Positions 55,239 through 64,000 of a stretch of 64,000 nt of DNA are shown here, piece after piece. The stretch lies in assembly GCA_019694455.1 (NCBI GenBank), contig JAIBBY010000001.1:124001-188000 (forward strand), read 5' to 3'. A program made the position numbers and the translations under genes. Below the pieces are notes generated by a model, which was not told the DNA's origin, did no database searches, and saw nothing but the letters and a program-made list of their open reading frames with translations. Source of the stretch: Pirellulales bacterium. GTDB lineage: Bacteria > Planctomycetota > Planctomycetia > Pirellulales > JAEUIK01. Position 1 is the stretch's first letter. Every line of letters begins with the position of its first letter.

Positions 55239-57028
55239 GCAACTTGCGCCGTTACTGGTCGACGACAGTATTTGCGGCTTGGGCGGGACTTCTGTCAATT
55301 GCCCTGGCGGTGGCCGGCGAACCCGATCGTTCGCCCGTGGACCTGGCGATCTCGGCGGATGAAACGCTGATGGTGGTCGCCAATCAAACGGTTGGCACTC
55401 TATCTCTTGTTGATCTCGAACAGGGGAAAGTGATCGACGAGACGCCGTGCGGCGGACATCCGGCAGCGGTGGTCATGTCGCCGGACGAGATGTTGGTTCT
55501 GGCCACCGCGCAATATTCGGGCGATTTGTGCTTCTTCGAGTTGACAGGGCGCCGCCTGCGACCCGCCGGACAGATGCACCTAGGCTTCGCACCGGTGGGC
55601 ATTGCGATCAGCCCGGATGGAAGCAGCGCCTATGTCGCGCTGTCGGAGGGGGCCTCGGTGGCGGTGGTCGATCTGGCAAACCGGCGCAGCGTTGCGCGGA
55701 TCGACGTTGGCCATTGGCCTCGCTATTTGGCGCTGTCGCCTGACGGCGCTCGATTGGCGGTCGGCGCCAGCGGGGCAGGGGGGGTGACAGTGATCGACAC
55801 CGTTACGCGCATGACGATCTATCAGGAGAAGTTCGCCGGGCTCAACCTGGGACAAATGCAAGCGTCGGCCGATGGCACACATGTCTATGTGCCGTGGATC
55901 ACTTATGGCGGCAACCCGATCACTGCGCAGAACATCCGCCGCGGTTGGGTGATTGCCAGTCGGCTGGCAAAGGTGCGACTGGATGGCCCCGCGCGACGCG
56001 AAGCAATTGCGATCGACGTGCAAGGGCAGGCCACCGGCGATCCGCATGCCGTGGCGCTTTCGCCCGATGAGTCGTGGATCGCCGTGAGCGCGTCTGGTAG
56101 TCACGAGCTATTGGTCTTCAAGAACGACGGTTTGCCGTGGATGGACTACGGCGGGCCCGGAGACACGATGGACGAGGCGTTGGCCAAGGACGACTCGCGC
56201 TGCTTCCGTATTGCGCTGGGCGGCCGACCACTGGCCGCGCGATTCTCTCGGGATGGCGAGCGGTTGTTCGTGGCGAATTACTTGTTGAATGCGGTTCAAG
56301 TGGTGAGCATCGCCGAGCGATGCGTGACGCAAACGATCGCTTTGGGCGGGCCAGACAAGCCGTCGCTTGCGCGGCGCGGGGAGGCCATTTTTTACGACGC
56401 GCGGCGCAGCCTCGACCAATGGTATAGCTGTCACAGTTGCCACTACGAGGGGGGCGTCAATGCCGTCAAGATGGACACCCGCAATGATGGCGGTTTTGGC
56501 AGCTTTAAGACCGTCATCGACTTGCACCACATCGACAAGACCGGACCTTGGACCTGGCATGGCTGGCAGCAAGAACTTGGCGCCGCGCTGCGAAAGAGCC
56601 TGACCGAAACCATGCTTGGCCCGGAGCCGACCGACGACGATGTGGCGGCCTTGGCGGAGTATCTGTCTTTGCGCGAAGCGCCTTCCAACCCCTATCGCGC
56701 GGGCGACGGCGCATTGTCGGCCGCCGCCATGCGTGGCAAGTTGATCTTTGAGAGTGACAATGCGGGCTGCTTGCGGTGTCACCACGGCGCCTACTTTACA
56801 GACGGAAAGACGCACGACGTGGGCCTGGGCTCACCGGCGGACAAGTTCGACGGCTTCAATACGCCCAGTCTGTTGGGCGTGCATCGCCGGATTCGATTCT
56901 TGCATGACGGGCGCGCCACGAGCTTGGAGGAGGTTCTGCAGGGGCCGCATCATCCGTCTCGTGTCAGCGGCGGTACACTGAGCGACTCGGAGCTGGCGGA
57001 CCTGGTCGAATACCTCAAGTCGCTTTGA
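55235..57028 (+). CDS. Secreted beta-propeller plus di-haem cytochrome c protein
   Basis: 597 residues with a signal peptide (TVFAAWAGLLSIALAVAGE). Residues about 30-370 are YVTN/WD-type repeats (AVVMSPDEMLVLATAQYSG, PVGIAISPDGSSAYVAL, PRYLALSPDGARLAVGASG). The C-terminal 220 residues carry two haem c sites, CHSCH and CLRCH, each in a cytochrome c peroxidase-like context (GKLIFESDNAG, FNTPSLLGVHRRIRFLHDGRATSLEEVL). Periplasmic electron transfer or haem peroxidase-like role; substrate unknown. Translationally coupled to the alkyltransferase-EndoV gene by a 4-bp overlap, though no functional link is evident. Confidence 0.87.
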   Translation: MSNLRRYWSTTVFAAWAGLLSIALAVAGEPDRSPVDLAISADETLMVVANQTVGTLSLVDLEQGKVIDETPCGGHPAAVVMSPDEMLVLATAQYSGDLCFFELTGRRLRPAGQMHLGFAPVGIAISPDGSSAYVALSEGASVAVVDLANRRSVARIDVGHWPRYLALSPDGARLAVGASGAGGVTVIDTVTRMTIYQEKFAGLNLGQMQASADGTHVYVPWITYGGNPITAQNIRRGWVIASRLAKVRLDGPARREAIAIDVQGQATGDPHAVALSPDESWIAVSASGSHELLVFKNDGLPWMDYGGPGDTMDEALAKDDSRCFRIALGGRPLAARFSRDGERLFVANYLLNAVQVVSIAERCVTQTIALGGPDKPSLARRGEAIFYDARRSLDQWYSCHSCHYEGGVNAVKMDTRNDGGFGSFKTVIDLHHIDKTGPWTWHGWQQELGAALRKSLTETMLGPEPTDDDVAALAEYLSLREAPSNPYRAGDGALSAAAMRGKLIFESDNAGCLRCHHGAYFTDGKTHDVGLGSPADKFDGFNTPSLLGVHRRIRFLHDGRATSLEEVLQGPHHPSRVSGGTLSDSELADLVEYLKSL

Positions 57029-57091
57029 GTCGGCCAGCTATTTCGCCCCCCCTGCGCGGCGCCGTTATAGTGAATCGGCAGGGAGCCAAGA

Positions 57092-58357
57092 ATGATGCTC
57101 GCAGAATCGTCCGAGCAGTACGTGCCGGTTGTTTGCCCCAAATGCCGCGCGCGGATGCACGCGCTGGCGGTACATGTGGGCAGGACGGTGGCTTGTCCCG
57201 ATTGTGGAACGCGATGCACGGTGACGGCGCCAACAACAGTGACGCCAGCGGTTGCCCCGGCGCGACCAGACGAATACTCGCTGCGCAATGACGAATCGAG
57301 CGCTGAGTCGCCAAGCTGGACACTGGTGCTCTGTCCCAAGTGTCATACACGCATGCACGCACGTCGCGAACACGCAGGGCAGCGGATTCGCTGCCCCGAA
57401 TGCGCCACGATCACGACGGTGCCGGAGCACCGGGAACCGGCGCGCCGCCATGCCCCCGATCTGGTCGTGGGGGAATACGACATGGGAGCGCCGCCGCCAG
57501 CAGTCGTAATACCGTTGAGCGCGCCGCCTTTGCCCGCGGCGATTGAGCATCGCGTGCCGGTCAGTTCGCTGCCGAGGCATCCGCTGCTATCAGGCATCTA
57601 TACCTTTCCGTGGCGGGGGGAAGTGGCCAGCCGCTGGTGCGTATTGGCGCTGGCTTTGGCCGGGAGTGGCTGCGTTGCCTGGCTCGCCTTTGGATCGCAG
57701 CTATCGCCGAATAACGCGGATCTTGGCGGGGGAGGGGGGCTTGGCGCGGCGGTTGCCGTTTCTGGCGGCGCCTTTGGGGCAACGGCGTTCTTTACTTCGC
57801 TTTGGACCTGGTCGTTCGCTGCCGCATGCTTAATGGCCATCGTGCGCGAATCGGCAAGCGGCGCCGACGAGATCGTGGAGTGGCCAACCCTGGACTGGCG
57901 CGATTGGCTCTACAACCTATTGTTCTTGCTGTATATCGCGGCGTTGGCGAGCGTGGCCAGCGTCGGCGCCGGATGGTTAACGAATGCGCTAGGGGCAGCG
58001 GCTGGCGTTAGCTGGGTGGCGCGAGTCGCCGCCAGCTTCGCGGCGTTCCCTTTCTTGATGCTAAGCGCGCTTGAATCGGGCACGGCTCTGTTTCCGGTCT
58101 CTGCGCCGATCTTCATGAGTTTATTTCGCTTGCCATTGGCCTGGATCGTTTTCTACTTCCAGACCGGCGTGTGGCTCACGATATTGATCATGATCGCCGT
58201 ACTGGGATTCCATTGGCCGTATACGGTCATTTTGCTTTTGGCGCCGGCGGTGGCCGCCTATATCTTCATATACGCCCGATTGTTGGGCCGATTGGGTTGG
58301 CTAATCGTGGAACGTCTGGAGCCTCAAACAGAAAGTGGCGCGGATGCGACAAGCTAG
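57092..58357 (+). CDS. Double zinc-ribbon membrane protein
   Basis: 421 residues, no signal peptide. Two N-terminal zinc ribbons, each CP-K/D-C-x~16-C-P-x-C: CPKCRARMHA...CPDCGTRC (15-45) and CPKCHTRMHA...CPECATIT (about 82-110). A Pro-rich spacer follows, then six or seven hydrophobic helices from residue 190 on (VLALALAGSGCVAWLAFG, LYNLLFLLYIAALASVASV, WLTILIMIAVLGFHWPYTV). This zinc-ribbon plus membrane layout is common in planctomycetes, with unknown function. ATG 57095 is an equally good start. Confidence 0.78.
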   Translation: MMLAESSEQYVPVVCPKCRARMHALAVHVGRTVACPDCGTRCTVTAPTTVTPAVAPARPDEYSLRNDESSAESPSWTLVLCPKCHTRMHARREHAGQRIRCPECATITTVPEHREPARRHAPDLVVGEYDMGAPPPAVVIPLSAPPLPAAIEHRVPVSSLPRHPLLSGIYTFPWRGEVASRWCVLALALAGSGCVAWLAFGSQLSPNNADLGGGGGLGAAVAVSGGAFGATAFFTSLWTWSFAAACLMAIVRESASGADEIVEWPTLDWRDWLYNLLFLLYIAALASVASVGAGWLTNALGAAAGVSWVARVAASFAAFPFLMLSALESGTALFPVSAPIFMSLFRLPLAWIVFYFQTGVWLTILIMIAVLGFHWPYTVILLLAPAVAAYIFIYARLLGRLGWLIVERLEPQTESGADATS

Positions 58358-59450
58358 CGATGCGGTGGGATGTTCGGCGGATGAACTGGATACGCCCGTC
58401 TTGTGCATTGACCTCGATCGCCTGCAGCGCAATATCCAGCGCTATTCGCAGTCATGCCGCCAGCGCGGGATGCAATGGCGCCCGCATGCCAAGGGGCATC
58501 AATCGCCCGAGATCGCGCGACGACAGATCGAGGCCGGCGCCTTGGGGATCACCTGCGCGAAGATCGCCGAGGCCGAAGTGATGGCGGCGGCCGGGGTGCG
58601 CGACATTTTGATCGCGAATCAATTGGCCGGTCCGCACAAGATGCGGCGACTGGCGGCGCTACGGGCAATCTGCGATCCGATTGTGACAGTCGATCATCGC
58701 GATCAAGTCGACGCGATTGAGGCGGCCATGAAGCAGTCTGGCCAAACGTTGAGGGCGATCATTGAGGTCGATATTGGTTTGCAGAGGGCGGGCGTGCCAC
58801 AGGTCGAGCAAACGTTGGAGCTGACGCGGTATGTGGCCGATCAGTCGTCGCTGCTGTTTGTTGGCATCATGGGATACGAAGGGCACCTGCTCACCTTGCC
58901 CGATCAACAAGAGAAGTCTCGGCGCGTCGCCGAGGCGCTGGACCTGCTCCAAGATTGCCGACGACAAATTGAGAACACGGGGCTCGAATGTTCGATTGTT
59001 TCCGCGGGAGGCACCGGCTCCTACCACTTTTCAATCGAACACCCCGCGGTGACTGAGCTTCAGGCCGGCGGCTGGGTGTTTATGGACGCCTTCTATCGGC
59101 ACGTGTGCCAGATCGATGAATTTGAAAACGCGCTGACTGTGATCGCCACTGTGGTCGGTCGTCCGGCGCGCGATAGGGCGATCATCGACGCGGGGCGCAA
59201 GAGCGTCAACGGCGACTTGCATGCGCCGCTGGTGGTCGGTCGTCCCGGCGCGACCGTCGATCGGCTGTCGGCCGAGCACGGTTGGCTGCAACTGGCGGAC
59301 GAAGCGCAATCGCTGAAGATTGGCGACCGCGTGGAGTTGATTCCCGGTTACGGCGACTTCACGTGCGTTCTGTACGACGGGTATCACGTGCTGCGCAATC
59401 GCCAGGTTGCGGCGTTCTGGCCGATCTCAACGCGCCGGCGCTCGCTTTGA
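58344..59450 (+). CDS. DSD1-family PLP-dependent alanine-racemase-fold enzyme
   Basis: 368 residues from ATG 58344 (GTG 58335 is the alternative). Opens with ELDTPVLCIDLDRLQRNI, then WRPHAKGHQSPEIARRQIE, in which Lys binds PLP on the alanine-racemase-type barrel. VSAGGTGSYHFSIEHPAVTELQAG is the family phosphate/active-site strand. Relatives include D-threonine aldolase and D-serine dehydratase. The C-terminal metal pair of those enzymes (HxC or HxD) is not evident; the equivalent stretch reads GYGDFTCVLYDGYH. It overlaps the preceding gene by 14 bp. Confidence 0.82.
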   Translation: MRQASDAVGCSADELDTPVLCIDLDRLQRNIQRYSQSCRQRGMQWRPHAKGHQSPEIARRQIEAGALGITCAKIAEAEVMAAAGVRDILIANQLAGPHKMRRLAALRAICDPIVTVDHRDQVDAIEAAMKQSGQTLRAIIEVDIGLQRAGVPQVEQTLELTRYVADQSSLLFVGIMGYEGHLLTLPDQQEKSRRVAEALDLLQDCRRQIENTGLECSIVSAGGTGSYHFSIEHPAVTELQAGGWVFMDAFYRHVCQIDEFENALTVIATVVGRPARDRAIIDAGRKSVNGDLHAPLVVGRPGATVDRLSAEHGWLQLADEAQSLKIGDRVELIPGYGDFTCVLYDGYHVLRNRQVAAFWPISTRRRSL

Positions 59451-62400
59451 TCGGCGAGTCCGCTCGCGGATTGGCTCGTCGGCTTCATCGCTAAGCTCAG
59501 TGACCAAGAGCGGCATATAAAACGCCAAAGCGGCGCTTGCGGCGACTTTGGACGCAGTGTGCGAGCCATTATCGGATTTATAGCCTGCCGCCATATCGAT
59601 GTCGGACGCGGCGGGCGCCTGTTCGGCAGGTGGCGCCAGTTCAGTCAAGTTGGCGGCGGGTTGTGCCGTCGTATACAGCAACAATTCGACTGGTTCAACT
59701 TGAGTCAGTCGTTCAAAAACCAGGTCGGCCAGCGGCAGCGCGAGGTCGTCGAAAAGCCTGCGCAATTGCTCGTCGGCAGCGGCTTGGTCGTCGATAGGAC
59801 CGCCACGTTCCGCCCCCTTTTGCGGCGACTGGTTCGCGCTATCGGGAGCATTGGTATCAGTAGCCGCATCGGCGCCGCCAGTTGTCGTTGTTGGTCGTTC
59901 GACACGGTGTTGGCGCGGCGCCTGGGTATCGAAACTGCCTACGCCGGTGTCGGGACCGATCTGAAACTGTGTCGCGGGACGAATGATCGGCGCGAGTTCG
60001 CTGTCGGGGGTTTCAACCACGTCGACATCGAACGGTTGTTGATTGAACGCACGGAACTCCGCGCCATTGAGCACGACGACGCTCGTTGTGCCGCTGGCCA
60101 CCAGCGACAACAGCGCGGCGCTCGCATTGGCGGCGCTGGGCGACACGAACCAAGGGAGGCCGGGGCCACTGCCGGGAAAGATGCCAATGCCCGGGTTGCC
60201 GAGCGTGATCGAAAACGTCAGTTCGGCAAACAGATTCGGCGTGCCCGAATCGGCGACGCGAACTGTCGCGGGAACTGACTTGAAGCTGTCGTTATCTGGC
60301 GCCAGCCAGCGGAACACGCCCGTCATGGGATGGATGACGGCGCCCTGGGGACCTTCCACGATGGAAAAGGTGAACGAGTTGCTCGGCAAATCCGCGTCAA
60401 CGGCCTCGAACTGAATGCTCAACAATTGTCCGGGAATCGCGATAACTGGACCAATATCCACAAGGCGCGGCACCGTATTGCGTTCGGCCACGTCGACATC
60501 AAAGGCAACATGGCTGGATAGGCCATTCGAATCGGTAACCGCCGCCTCGATGTTGTATCGGCCGGGACCCTGGGCCTCGGATGGAGTCCAAGTCAGTTTG
60601 CCAGTTTTGGCATCAATGCTAGCGCCTTGAGGCGCGTTGACCAACGCATAACTCAGCGCCGAAGTTGGCACGGCTGCGGAACTGGCAACGACTTGAACCT
60701 CCAAGGTCTCTTCTTCGACAACCGACTGGTTTGCAAGGGGTTCGATGATCGGCCGCGTCTGCACGCGAACGGTGAACTGCCGAGAATCGGTCAATTGACC
60801 TTGGTCGGTCACCACGATGGTCGCTAGGTAATCGCCGGCCGCTTGGCCATCTGGCACGGACCAGGTGACCTGGCCCGTTTGTGGATCGACCGACATGCCC
60901 ACAGGCGCCCCGTCGAGCAAGCTATAAACCAGCGACCCGGCCGGAAAATCGGCGTCCACGGCGGTGGCTCGAAAACCCAACTTTCCTCCGGCCGCGACGA
61001 CTTGCGCGCCAATCGGCGCCAACTGCGGTGGTTGATTCACTTCGGCGACGGTGACTTGCAAGTTCTTGGTGTCGCTGTTTCCGGCGCTATCGGTGACTCG
61101 CACCCCAATGGAGTAAGTGCCCGGCCCTTGAACCTCGCTCGGTCGCCAAGAAAACACGCCGCTAAAGGGAGTCATCATCGCGCCGTCAGGGGCGCCGGGC
61201 AGCAGGCTATAGGTCAAGACATCGCCGATCGCCAGATCGACGTCGTCGGCATGCAGCGGCAAGACCATCAGGATGCCCTCATCACCCGAGAGCGCGTCTG
61301 GCTGCGACAGGATGGGGGGCGTGTTGGGCGCTACGGTGACATCAAAAGGTTGATCCGAAGCATTGCCAGCACGATCGACCGCGCGAACCACGACGGAATG
61401 TTGCCCCACTTGCGCGGACGTCGGTGACCATTGGATCTCACCAGTCGCGTTGTTGACGGTCATGCCGCTGGGCGCCTCGATCAGGCTATAGACGACGCCG
61501 GCGGTTTCTTCATCGGTCTCTACGTTGTAGTAGAACGGTGTCGGCGAGCCTGCCAGCAGCGGAGTGGTCGACGGTGTGGACGTGATGGCGGGCGTTTGCT
61601 GATCGATCACCAGTGGCAGCGCCGGCGAGACGGCGCTGGTCAATCCGTCAAAGATCTGCACGGCCGTGATGGCATGTTGGCCGGGCGTCAGTGTAAGACC
61701 ATCGTTCAGCGGCACGGTCAGCACCACTTGGCCGGGATTCTGCCCGCTGGCGGCGGCGGCCGCGGTAGCCTGGCCAATCACCTGGCCGTTTAGGCGAAGC
61801 TGGACCGTCGCGCCTTGGAGTACTCCGGCGACTTTGAAAACGAGATTCGTGTTTTCCTTGGTGATGGCGTCGATCGCGCTAACGCCTGTGTCGACTGAAC
61901 TATCGAGCGCAACGCCGGACGGGGCCAAGGGGGCGATCGCCAATTGAACCAGTTGCGCGTCGACGATTTGATCGCTGGTCGCGGTCGAACCAACGGGACG
62001 TACGAAAAGGCGAAACTGCTTGTTGCCGACCAGCGCCGCATCGGGGCTAATCATTACCGCCAACTTCGCGACGCCGCCCGTCGGCGTGACGTTCACCGTA
62101 CCGCCGGGGACGGTGATATTGACTCCGGTGGTCACCTGGCTGGCCTGAAACTGGATCGGGTCGCCTTCCACGTCGATCGCCTCGAACTCGTAGATGACGG
62201 GCGCGCCTTGCGTAGTTTGGATCGTTGACACCGCCTTCAAGAAGGGGTTGTTGTTCACCGTGTCGGGCGAGATGGTGACCGTGAAGGACTGCGTGGCCTC
62301 ATTGCCTTGCGCATCGCGGACCTTGACAGTCACGTGCGCCGTGCCGCTTTTGCCATTGGCCGCCGACAGACGCAACACGCCGTTCTGCGTGTCGGTGAAG

Positions 62401-63152
62401 AGGCTCACGCTCTGCATCACGATGTCGTCCGCGGGTCGATCCCCTGCGCCAGTCGGCGTCGCTGCAATCGCTTCGCGCACATCTGCTCCCTGCGTCAGAA
62501 AGCCGAAGATTGAGTGCTGGAAGTCGAGACTGCGCGTCGGGCCGGCGGTGATGAAGAATTGCGAGTCATTGGTGTCGTCGCTGCTTTTGGCCATGGCCAA
62601 AACGCCGGCACTGGTGAACTGCAGGTCGCGATCGTATTCGTCGTCGATGCGGCCGAGCGAGGAGCCGCCCGATCCGGTGCCCGTGGGATCGCCTCCCTGA
62701 ATTACAAAGTTCCGGATGATGCGGTGAAACACCACTCCGTTATAAAAGCCTTGGTTCACCAATTGCTTGATGTGGCCGGTGGTCCGGGGCGCCTTGTCGT
62801 CGAAGAGTTGAAAAACCATGTCGCCAAAGGTTTGCACGACGTTGCCTTGGGCGTCCTCGCGAACCGTCGTGATCTTCAGGCTTTGATTGCCGGTGGGAAT
62901 AATCCCGATCAGGTCCGAGTTGTCGGTGGTGACGGTGTATGTGAGCGCGTCGCCATCGGAGTCGAAGCCATTGAGCGCGATGTGCAATGGCGCGCCTGAT
63001 AAGAGCGACACGTCGGCAAGCGCGCCTAAGGTCGGCGCGGCGAACACCAGCCGACTTTCCAGTAGCTCCAGCCGAAATTGGGTGCAGACGCCTCGGCTTG
63101 GGGACGCGACGATCCGATTGCCAAACAGGCGCGTGGTCAGGTCACGATGCAT
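59427..63152 (-). CDS. Giant surface protein: cyclophilin domain and tandem Ig-like repeats
   Basis: 1241 residues. The N-terminus FRLELLESRLVFAA is the planctomycetal LEPR/LESR export-type sequence. Residues 108-255 are a cyclophilin-type peptidyl-prolyl isomerase (NGVVFHRIIRNFVIQGGDP, DSQFFITAGP). Further on come putative-Ig (He_PIG) and cadherin-like units with YSL(L/I)..AP.GM and W(S/T)P(S)E(A/V)QG patterns repeated about every 95 residues (residues 540-1010). The tail (VAASAALAFYMPLLVTEL then RRSKRAPAR) could be a sorting signal. Probably cell-surface or extracellular, in adhesion or folding. Its 3' end overlaps the DSD1 gene by 24 bp. Confidence 0.88.
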   Translation of the reverse strand: MHRDLTTRLFGNRIVASPSRGVCTQFRLELLESRLVFAAPTLGALADVSLLSGAPLHIALNGFDSDGDALTYTVTTDNSDLIGIIPTGNQSLKITTVREDAQGNVVQTFGDMVFQLFDDKAPRTTGHIKQLVNQGFYNGVVFHRIIRNFVIQGGDPTGTGSGGSSLGRIDDEYDRDLQFTSAGVLAMAKSSDDTNDSQFFITAGPTRSLDFQHSIFGFLTQGADVREAIAATPTGAGDRPADDIVMQSVSLFTDTQNGVLRLSAANGKSGTAHVTVKVRDAQGNEATQSFTVTISPDTVNNNPFLKAVSTIQTTQGAPVIYEFEAIDVEGDPIQFQASQVTTGVNITVPGGTVNVTPTGGVAKLAVMISPDAALVGNKQFRLFVRPVGSTATSDQIVDAQLVQLAIAPLAPSGVALDSSVDTGVSAIDAITKENTNLVFKVAGVLQGATVQLRLNGQVIGQATAAAAASGQNPGQVVLTVPLNDGLTLTPGQHAITAVQIFDGLTSAVSPALPLVIDQQTPAITSTPSTTPLLAGSPTPFYYNVETDEETAGVVYSLIEAPSGMTVNNATGEIQWSPTSAQVGQHSVVVRAVDRAGNASDQPFDVTVAPNTPPILSQPDALSGDEGILMVLPLHADDVDLAIGDVLTYSLLPGAPDGAMMTPFSGVFSWRPSEVQGPGTYSIGVRVTDSAGNSDTKNLQVTVAEVNQPPQLAPIGAQVVAAGGKLGFRATAVDADFPAGSLVYSLLDGAPVGMSVDPQTGQVTWSVPDGQAAGDYLATIVVTDQGQLTDSRQFTVRVQTRPIIEPLANQSVVEEETLEVQVVASSAAVPTSALSYALVNAPQGASIDAKTGKLTWTPSEAQGPGRYNIEAAVTDSNGLSSHVAFDVDVAERNTVPRLVDIGPVIAIPGQLLSIQFEAVDADLPSNSFTFSIVEGPQGAVIHPMTGVFRWLAPDNDSFKSVPATVRVADSGTPNLFAELTFSITLGNPGIGIFPGSGPGLPWFVSPSAANASAALLSLVASGTTSVVVLNGAEFRAFNQQPFDVDVVETPDSELAPIIRPATQFQIGPDTGVGSFDTQAPRQHRVERPTTTTGGADAATDTNAPDSANQSPQKGAERGGPIDDQAAADEQLRRLFDDLALPLADLVFERLTQVEPVELLLYTTAQPAANLTELAPPAEQAPAASDIDMAAGYKSDNGSHTASKVAASAALAFYMPLLVTELSDEADEPIRERTRRSKRAPAR

Positions 63153-63348
63153 AAGCAGGAAGCGCGAATCGCCAGTGTGAATTGCCCCCGATCTGGCGAT
63201 GGGCCGACGCCAGAAACGGCAGGGGGAGTCTCTTGGATTGGCCGCTTATCCAGTAGAAACCGGAGGCTGCGGCGTTTCAAGTCGCCGCCGACAACCGCCA
63301 ACAATCCCGGCGTCAGCGAGGTACGATCGCGCCGCGCGCAACGGTCGA

Positions 63349-63834
63349 TCAGATTGCGCGGCTCTGCCAGCTACTTTCCAGCTTGCGCAATATTTCCGCC
63401 GACCTCGGACCGGCGGCGCTCCACAACCACAGGCGGCTCGATTCGCCAGTTAACTCGGCGCGCCCCAAGATGTGATCGTCTGGCAAACATTCCACGACGC
63501 GCGAAGCCCATTCGATGATCGAGATGCCGACTGACTCGAAATAGTCTTGGATTCCCAACTCCCAAAATTCGTTGGCCGATTTCACACGGTAGGCGTCGAA
63601 ATGGTAGATGGGCGTGCGCGCTTCGTATTGGTGCATGAGCACAAAGGTGGGGCTCGCCACCTGCCGTGGATTGGCGCCGAGCGCCGCCGCGACTGATCGT
63701 ACCAGCGTGGTCTTGCCGGCGCCGAGCGGGCCATCGAGGCCCACCACTGCCCCGGGAGCTAACGCCAGCGCAAGCTGCTGGCCAAGCTGGCCTGTCTCCG
63801 CTTCGCCACTCACCGTAATCGATAGCGGCGTCAT
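63349..63834 (-). CDS. tsaE: tRNA threonylcarbamoyladenosine biosynthesis ATPase TsaE
   Basis: 161 residues. Walker A GPLGAGKTTLV, then ASPTFVLMHQYEARTPIYHFDAYRV and IIEWASRV, all TsaE motifs. Supplies ATP hydrolysis to the TsaBDE complex that makes t6A at position 37 of tRNAs reading ANN codons. The start overlaps the stop of the upstream thiL-like gene by 4 bp, a pairing frequent in planctomycetes. The C-terminal 30 residues are Ser/Trp/Arg-rich and longer than in E. coli. Confidence 0.93.
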   Translation of the reverse strand: MTPLSITVSGEAETGQLGQQLALALAPGAVVGLDGPLGAGKTTLVRSVAAALGANPRQVASPTFVLMHQYEARTPIYHFDAYRVKSANEFWELGIQDYFESVGISIIEWASRVVECLPDDHILGRAELTGESSRLWLWSAAGPRSAEILRKLESSWQSRAI

Positions 63835-64000
63835 GGACTGAGCCGATGTTCGTATCCCTTGGGAATCAGACGTGAGCGAACGCCCGCGTCATCGACCTGC
63901 CATAGCGCGCCATCGTCGGTTAACTCGCCGATGCACGTCAGCGGCACTCCGGGCAGCGGTTGGCTGGCCAGCAGCGCGGCCGCGGCTTTGGGGGGAATCG
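63831..64000 (-). CDS. thiL: Thiamine-monophosphate kinase C-terminus, partial
   Basis: The first 55 codons read from the window edge give an alpha/beta C-terminal end: IPPKAAAALLASQPLPGVP, then LTCIGELTDDGALWQVDDAG and LIPKGYEHRLSP. The IGEL(T/V)D..G strand and overlap with tsaE match thiL, which makes thiamine pyrophosphate. The rest lies outside the window, so the name rests on 55 residues and gene order. Confidence 0.65.
   Translation of the reverse strand, partial: IPPKAAAALLASQPLPGVPLTCIGELTDDGALWQVDDAGVRSRLIPKGYEHRLSP

Noticed and set aside
54156-57028. A functional link between the EndoV fusion and the cytochrome c protein because of the 4-bp overlap
   Set aside because: One product is a cytosolic DNA-repair enzyme and the other a secreted haem protein; a short overlap alone is common in this genome and does not prove a shared pathway.

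Overview
The window is about 60% GC and densely coded on both strands. It looks like a chromosome segment from a Planctomycetota bacterium, most likely of the Pirellulales. Supporting signs are several families typical of that phylum (secreted DUF4838, DUF5722 and sulfatase proteins, a neutral ceramidase, double zinc-ribbon membrane proteins), a giant surface protein with the planctomycetal LESR/LEPR-type N-terminus, a tsaE-thiL pair, and a Ser/Thr kinase. I saw no rRNA, no intact tRNA, no insertion sequence, no prophage and no CRISPR array.

Layout. 1-7.2 kb: VOC protein and acyl-CoA thioesterase-like protein, secreted ceramidase, two small Cys-rich metal-type secreted proteins, a lipoprotein, a TIGR01777 epimerase and a first ArsR/SRPBCC pair. 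Three copies of a double-hairpin intergenic repeat lie here. 7.6-14.7 kb: a translationally coupled nitrate assimilation operon made of a DmsB-DmsC fusion, a molybdopterin nitrate reductase and a NirB-NirD fusion. 14.7-26 kb: DUF5722 protein, methyltransferase, OprB porin, Lys-rich basic protein, Tat-exported carbonic anhydrase, YciI and SRPBCC proteins, a BNR-repeat protein coupled to a MoaD-like protein, and a minus-strand ArsR-SRPBCC operon with an exceptionally clear promoter/operator. 26-36 kb: penicillin acylase, DUF4838 protein, amidase, Ogt, rhodanese, and a MoaD-like protein with a tartrate/isopropylmalate dehydrogenase-like enzyme. 36-46.8 kb: PilZ protein, RibBA, esterase, a 2-oxoacid:ferredoxin oxidoreductase operon flanked by two CBS proteins, a lipoprotein and a sulfatase. 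47-64 kb: HflX, HslUV, a membrane kinase, isochorismatase-like hydrolase, an aminotransferase, an alkyltransferase-endonuclease V fusion, a beta-propeller cytochrome c, a zinc-ribbon membrane protein, a DSD1-like PLP enzyme, the giant cyclophilin-containing surface protein, TsaE and the end of ThiL.

How the genes work together. The nitrate operon can carry nitrate to ammonium, apparently with quinol feeding the first step through the membrane-anchored Fe-S subunit. HslU and HslV form one protease. The two CBS proteins probably sense adenylates around the 2-oxoacid oxidoreductase. The remaining genes are mostly secreted catabolic enzymes and regulators of the kind scattered through planctomycete genomes.

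The least ordinary items are the alkyltransferase-endonuclease V fusion, the fused-subunit nitrate operon, two stretches that look like unannotated structured RNAs (34186-34324 and 36024-36368), and the double-hairpin repeat family. No wholly new multi-gene defence or secretion system is evident.
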